A program made the translations under genes and the position numbers. Below, piece by piece: positions 60,295-64,000 of a stretch of DNA of 64,000 nucleotides (position 1 is the first letter of the stretch; every line of letters starts with the position of its first letter). The stretch is from Streptomyces sp. NRRL F-5630 (GTDB lineage Bacteria > Actinomycetota > Actinomycetes > Streptomycetales > Streptomycetaceae). The notes beneath the pieces are model-generated. The model did no database searches, had not been told where the DNA came from, and saw nothing but the letters and a program-made list of their open reading frames with translations. Location: contig NZ_JOGO01000003.1 in NCBI RefSeq assembly GCF_000719475.1, positions 1 through 64,000 on the forward strand, given 5' to 3'.

Positions 60295-63293
60295 CCGTCC
60301 CGAGCGGACGCAGGAGCAGTACCTTCACGCGGCTGCTGCGGTACGGGTTCGTCGATCCCTCGCACGCCGAGAAGCTGCTCGGCGAGGACGCCCTCGCGGC
60401 CGTGCGCACCGACCCCGTCCTGCTCGACGCGCTCGGGGCCGCCGCCGACCCGGACCTCGCCCTGCTCGGGCTCGTCCGGCTCGCGGAGGCGCAGCCCGAC
60501 GCCGAGGCGCGGCGCACGCTGCTCACCACGCTCGTCTCCGCGAAGCCGCTGCGCGACCGGCTCCTCGGGGTGCTCGGCGCCTCCGAGGCGCTCGCCGACC
60601 ACCTGGCGCGCCACCCGGAGGACTGGAAGACCCTGGTCACGTACGAGTCGAGCGACCTGCACCCCGATGTCGCCGAGTTCGAGCGCGGCCTCGCCGACGT
60701 CACCGACCCCGTCTCGCTCCGCGTCGCCTACCGCCGCTGCCTCCTGTCGATCGCCGCCCGCGACGTCACGGGCACCACCGACGTCAGCGAGACCGCCGCC
60801 GAACTCGCCGACCTCGCCACCGCGACGCTCCGCACCGCCCTGCGCCTCGCCCAGGAGGCCGCGCCCGAGGACGCCGCCGCCTGCCGCCTCGCCGTCCTCG
60901 CGATGGGCAAGTGCGGCGGCCACGAGCTGAACTACGTCTCCGACGTCGACGTCATCTACGTCGGCGAACCCGCCCACGACGGCGTCGACGAGGGCGAGGC
61001 GATCCGCGCCGCGACCCGCCTCGCGGCCCACCTCATGCGCATCTGCTCCGAGAGCACCGTCGAGGGCACCATCTGGCCCGTCGACGCCAACCTCCGCCCC
61101 GAGGGCCGCAACGGCCCCCTCGTGCGCACCCTCTCCAGCCACCTCGCCTACTACCACCGCTGGGCCAAGACCTGGGAGTTCCAGGCGCTGTTGAAGGCCC
61201 GGCCCGTCGCGGGCGACCTCGCGCTCGGCCGGGAGTACGTGGAGGCCCTCGCCCCCCTCGTCTGGCAGGCGTCCGAGCGCGAGAACTTCGTCACCGACAC
61301 GCAGCGGATGCGCCGCCGTGTCATCGACGCCATCCCCGCGGCCGAGGCCGAACGCGAACTCAAGCTCGGCCCCGGCGGTCTGCGCGACGTCGAGTTCGCC
61401 GTCCAGCTCCTCCAGCTCGTCCACGGCCGCACCGACACGAGCCTGCGCAACCCGACGACGCTCGCCGCGCTCGCCGAACTCGCCGACGGCGGCTACATCG
61501 GCCGCACCGACGCCTTCCAGCTCGACGAGGCGTACCGCTTCCTGCGCTCCCTCGAACACCGCATCCAGCTCTTCAAGCTGCGCCGCACCCACCTCGTCCC
61601 CGAGGACGAGGCCGACCTGCGCCGCCTCGGCCGCTCCCTCGGCCTGCGCACCGAGCCCATCGCCTCGCTCCTCAAGGAGTGGAAGCGCCACTCCGGCGCC
61701 GCCCGCCGCATCCACGAGAAGCTCTTCTACCGCCCACTCCTCGACGCCGTCGCCCACCTCGCCCCCGGCGAGGCCGGGCTGAGCCCCGCCGCCGCGCGCG
61801 ACCGCCTCGTCGCCCTCGGCTACGCGGACCCGGCCTCGGCGCTGCGCCACCTCGAAGCCCTCACCCACGGCGTCTCGCGCCGCGCCGCGATCCAGCGCAC
61901 CCTGCTCCCCGTCCTCCTCGCCTGGTTCGCCGACTCCGCCGACCCCGACGCCGGGCTCCTCAACTTCCGCAAGGTCTCCGACGCCCTCGGCAAGACACCC
62001 TGGTACCTGCGGCTGCTGCGCGACGAGGGCGCCGCCGCCGAGAACCTCGCCCGCGTCCTGTCCGCGGGCCGCCTCGCCCCCGACCTCCTGCTGCGCGCCC
62101 CCGAGGCCGTCGCGCTCCTCGGCGACCCGGCCGGACTCGACCCGCGTCCGCGCGCCCAGCTCGAACAGGAGATCCTCGCCGCCGTGGGACGGGCCGAGAG
62201 CCCCGAGGCGGGAGTCGTCGCCGCGCGCGGTGTGCGCCGCCGGGAGCTGTTCCGCACCGCCGCCGCCGACCTCATCGGCTCCTACGGCACCGAGGACACC
62301 CCCGCCGAGGAGGACCACGGGACGCTCGTCGACCGTGTCGGCTCCGCCGTCTCCGACCTCACCGCCGCGACCCTCGCGGGCACCCTGCGCGCCGTCGTCC
62401 GCGCCGGCTGGGGCGAGGAACTGCCCACGCGGTTCACCGTGATCGGCATGGGCCGCTTCGGCGGCCACGAACTCGCCTACGGCTCCGACGCCGATGTCCT
62501 CTTCGTCCACGCGCCGCGCGAGGGCGTCGACGAGGCCGAGGCGTCCCGCGCGGCGAACGCCGTCGTCGCCGAGATGCGCCGCCTCCTCCAGCTCCCCAGC
62601 GCCGACCCGCCCCTCCTCATCGACACCGACCTGCGCCCCGAGGGCCGCAACGGCCCCCTCGTGCGCACCCCCGGCTCGTACGCCGCCTACTACCGGCGCT
62701 GGTCGCAGACCTGGGAGGCGCAGGCCCTCCTGCGCGCCGAACCCGTCGCGGGCGACGCCGGACTCGGGCGAGCCTTCACCGAACTGATCGACCCGCTCCG
62801 CTATCCCGCCGAGGGCGTCGGCGAGGAGGCGGTACGCGAGATCCGCCGCCTCAAGGCCCGCATGGAGGCCGAACGCGTCCCGCGCGGCCAGGACCCCACC
62901 CTCCACACCAAGCTTGGGCGCGGCGGCCTCTCCGACGTCGAGTGGACCGTCCAGCTCCTCCAGCTCCGCCACGCCCACCACGAGCCCGGACTGCGCACGA
63001 CCCGTACCCGCGCAGCCCTCGCCGCCGCATTCGAGGCGGGCCTCCTCGACCAGGAACAGGCCCGCATCCTCGACGAGGCGTGGGTCCTCGCCGCACGCGT
63101 GCGCAACGCGGTCATGCTCGTACGGGGCCGGGCCGGCGACACCTTCCCGACCGACACCCGCGAACTCGGCGCCGTGAGCCGCTACCTGGGCTACGAGGCC
63201 GGGCACGCGGGGGACATGCTGGAGGACTACCGGCGCACCACCCGGCGGGCACGCGGCGTCGTGGAGGAGCTGTTCTACGGGGCGGCGCTGTGA
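60291..63293 (+). CDS. glnE: Bifunctional glutamine synthetase adenylyltransferase/deadenylase
   Basis: 1000 aa. Two nucleotidyltransferase domains, each with the GGHEL(N/A)Yx SDxDV signature: KCGGHELNYVSDVDVIYV (~205-222, deadenylase half) and RFGGHELAYGSDADVLFV (~722-739, adenylylase half). Each is followed by a GlnD-type helical domain. It adenylylates GlnA Tyr to switch it off in nitrogen sufficiency. ATG 60291 has AGGAGG 8 nt upstream; GTG 60285 is too close. The true GlnA is not in this window. Confidence 0.95.
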   Translation: MTVPSGRRSSTFTRLLRYGFVDPSHAEKLLGEDALAAVRTDPVLLDALGAAADPDLALLGLVRLAEAQPDAEARRTLLTTLVSAKPLRDRLLGVLGASEALADHLARHPEDWKTLVTYESSDLHPDVAEFERGLADVTDPVSLRVAYRRCLLSIAARDVTGTTDVSETAAELADLATATLRTALRLAQEAAPEDAAACRLAVLAMGKCGGHELNYVSDVDVIYVGEPAHDGVDEGEAIRAATRLAAHLMRICSESTVEGTIWPVDANLRPEGRNGPLVRTLSSHLAYYHRWAKTWEFQALLKARPVAGDLALGREYVEALAPLVWQASERENFVTDTQRMRRRVIDAIPAAEAERELKLGPGGLRDVEFAVQLLQLVHGRTDTSLRNPTTLAALAELADGGYIGRTDAFQLDEAYRFLRSLEHRIQLFKLRRTHLVPEDEADLRRLGRSLGLRTEPIASLLKEWKRHSGAARRIHEKLFYRPLLDAVAHLAPGEAGLSPAAARDRLVALGYADPASALRHLEALTHGVSRRAAIQRTLLPVLLAWFADSADPDAGLLNFRKVSDALGKTPWYLRLLRDEGAAAENLARVLSAGRLAPDLLLRAPEAVALLGDPAGLDPRPRAQLEQEILAAVGRAESPEAGVVAARGVRRRELFRTAAADLIGSYGTEDTPAEEDHGTLVDRVGSAVSDLTAATLAGTLRAVVRAGWGEELPTRFTVIGMGRFGGHELAYGSDADVLFVHAPREGVDEAEASRAANAVVAEMRRLLQLPSADPPLLIDTDLRPEGRNGPLVRTPGSYAAYYRRWSQTWEAQALLRAEPVAGDAGLGRAFTELIDPLRYPAEGVGEEAVREIRRLKARMEAERVPRGQDPTLHTKLGRGGLSDVEWTVQLLQLRHAHHEPGLRTTRTRAALAAAFEAGLLDQEQARILDEAWVLAARVRNAVMLVRGRAGDTFPTDTRELGAVSRYLGYEAGHAGDMLEDYRRTTRRARGVVEELFYGAAL

Positions 63294-63305
63294 ACGCCGC
63301 GCCTC

Positions 63306-64000
63306 TCAGCGCGAGGCCCGTGCCGCCTGGGCCGCCCCCGCCGCGCGCAGCCGTGAGCCCTTGCCCGGTGAGGTGATCAGCCGGGGCAGCGCGTAGGGCA
63401 GCTTCCCGTACCAGAGGGAGGCCACCACGTACCCGAAGGCGAGGCAGAGGAGGCCGCCGACCGCGTCGAGCCAGAAGTGGTTCGCCGTCGCCACGATGAC
63501 CGTCAGCGTCGCCATCGGGTAGAGCGCCCCGAGGATCTTCGCCCACGGCGTCTTCGCGAGGGCGATGATCGTCAGGCCCGCCCACGTGGACCAGCCGATG
63601 TGCATCGAGGGCATCGCGGCGTACTGGTTCGACACGTGCTTGAGGTTGCCCGAGGCCATCGAGCCCCACGTCTCGTGCACGAGGACGGTGTCGATGAAGT
63701 GGGTGTTCGTCATGAGGCGGGGCGGCGCCAGCGGGTACAGGTAGTAGCCGAGCAGGGCCGCGCCCGTCGTCGCGAAGAGCACGAGGCGCGCCGCCGCGTA
63801 CCGCCCCGGGTGCCACTTGAAGAGCCAGACGAGCACGCCCAGCGTCACGACGAAGTGCAGGGTCGCGTAGTAGTAGTTCATCCCGACGATGAGCCAGGTG
63901 ATCTTGTCGATGGCGTGGTTGACCGACTGCTCGAAGGCCAGGCCGAGATCGTGCTCGACGCGCCAGATCCAGTCCGCGTGGCGCAGCGCCGCGGCGCGCT
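63306..64000 (-). CDS. PAP2-family membrane phosphatase (5' end off window)
   Basis: 231 residues visible; the frame stays open upstream of MNYYYATLHF to the window edge (IWRVEHDLGLAFEQSVNHAID...), so the start lies outside. There are about five hydrophobic segments. PAP2/vanadium-peroxidase-like motifs are MPSMHIGW (C2) and ANHFWLDAVGG (C3). It resembles lipid phosphatases/inositol-phosphotransferase-like proteins acting on phosphatidyl or prenyl phosphates at the membrane. It is convergent with glnE, 12 bp apart. Confidence 0.85.
   Translation of the reverse strand, partial: RAAALRHADWIWRVEHDLGLAFEQSVNHAIDKITWLIVGMNYYYATLHFVVTLGVLVWLFKWHPGRYAAARLVLFATTGAALLGYYLYPLAPPRLMTNTHFIDTVLVHETWGSMASGNLKHVSNQYAAMPSMHIGWSTWAGLTIIALAKTPWAKILGALYPMATLTVIVATANHFWLDAVGGLLCLAFGYVVASLWYGKLPYALPRLITSPGKGSRLRAAGAAQAARASR

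Noticed and set aside
58527..63206. Very long open frame (over 1500 codons) on the minus strand opposite the DHA2 exporter and glnE
   Set aside because: It is Glu/Gly/Arg/Ala-biased, typical of the antisense frame of high-GC genes, and both strands' conserved domains are on the plus strand.

Overview
The window is chromosomal DNA of a Streptomyces-type actinobacterium. It has very high GC with strong third-position GC bias, tight gene packing with 4-nt start/stop overlaps, GTG, TTG and probably CTG starts, Tat-exported enzymes, long-stem GC-rich terminators, an F420-linked reductase gene, a BTAD regulator, and the short GC-rich repeat block seen between many Streptomyces genes. I see no tRNA or rRNA genes, insertion sequences, prophage, CRISPR array or secondary-metabolite cluster. 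It reads mostly as core chromosome, with one clear specialised block for iron and heme.

Layout. 1-4.2 kb: a partial Pro/Gln/His-rich protein gene, then a Nif3-like / zinc-ribbon / histidine-phosphatase operon in which the phosphatase lacks the RNase H domain usually fused to it. 4.2-8.2 kb: a cupin, a Tat-exported HD-domain protein, KDPG aldolase, a YaaA-like protein and the RNase P RNA gene (rnpB). 8.2-17.8 kb: an AsnC/Lrp-type regulator divergent from a DHA2 exporter, peptide deformylase, a PrmC-like methyltransferase with a repeat-derived tail, other methyltransferase and DoxX genes, PhzF and a secreted lamin-tail protein. 18.4-26.8 kb: PhoD phosphatase, a Gfo/Idh/MocA oxidoreductase, a Bcr/CflA exporter coupled to a serine hydrolase, an Rsm22-like methyltransferase overlapping convergently with a dimethylargininase, and a primase/polymerase-like protein with a degenerate catalytic motif.

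26.9-40.3 kb is the iron/heme block. It holds an efeO-efeB-efeU ferrous-iron uptake operon (with a downstream lipoprotein), hmuTUV heme ABC transporter genes, two HtaA-domain cell-surface heme-binding proteins (one ending in a sortase-E-like LAxTG signal), and a heme oxygenase a few genes away. Palindromes of DtxR/IdeR/DmdR1 type lie upstream of efeO and between hmuT and the first htaA gene. A related but differently spaced palindrome lies upstream of the heme oxygenase. The likely flow is: HtaA proteins capture heme, HmuTUV imports it, heme oxygenase releases iron, and EfeUOB handles free iron, all under iron control.

40.4-55.2 kb: methionine aminopeptidase, two MFS or membrane genes, an F420-dependent NADP oxidoreductase, a site-2-protease-like gene, a 1131-aa BTAD/NB-ARC regulator, a DrrAB-type exporter, panB, an exported endonuclease/phosphatase-fold protein and glutamine-dependent NAD synthetase. 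55.8-63.3 kb: a class-I glutamine synthetase paralogue (glnA2-type), a TetR/MFS pair and the glutamine synthetase adenylyltransferase glnE. A PAP2-family membrane phosphatase gene runs off the right end. Several genes (nif3-like, nadE, npdG and perhaps glnE via a tiny upstream ORF) have a -10 hexamer 6-7 nt before the start codon, which suggests leaderless mRNAs.
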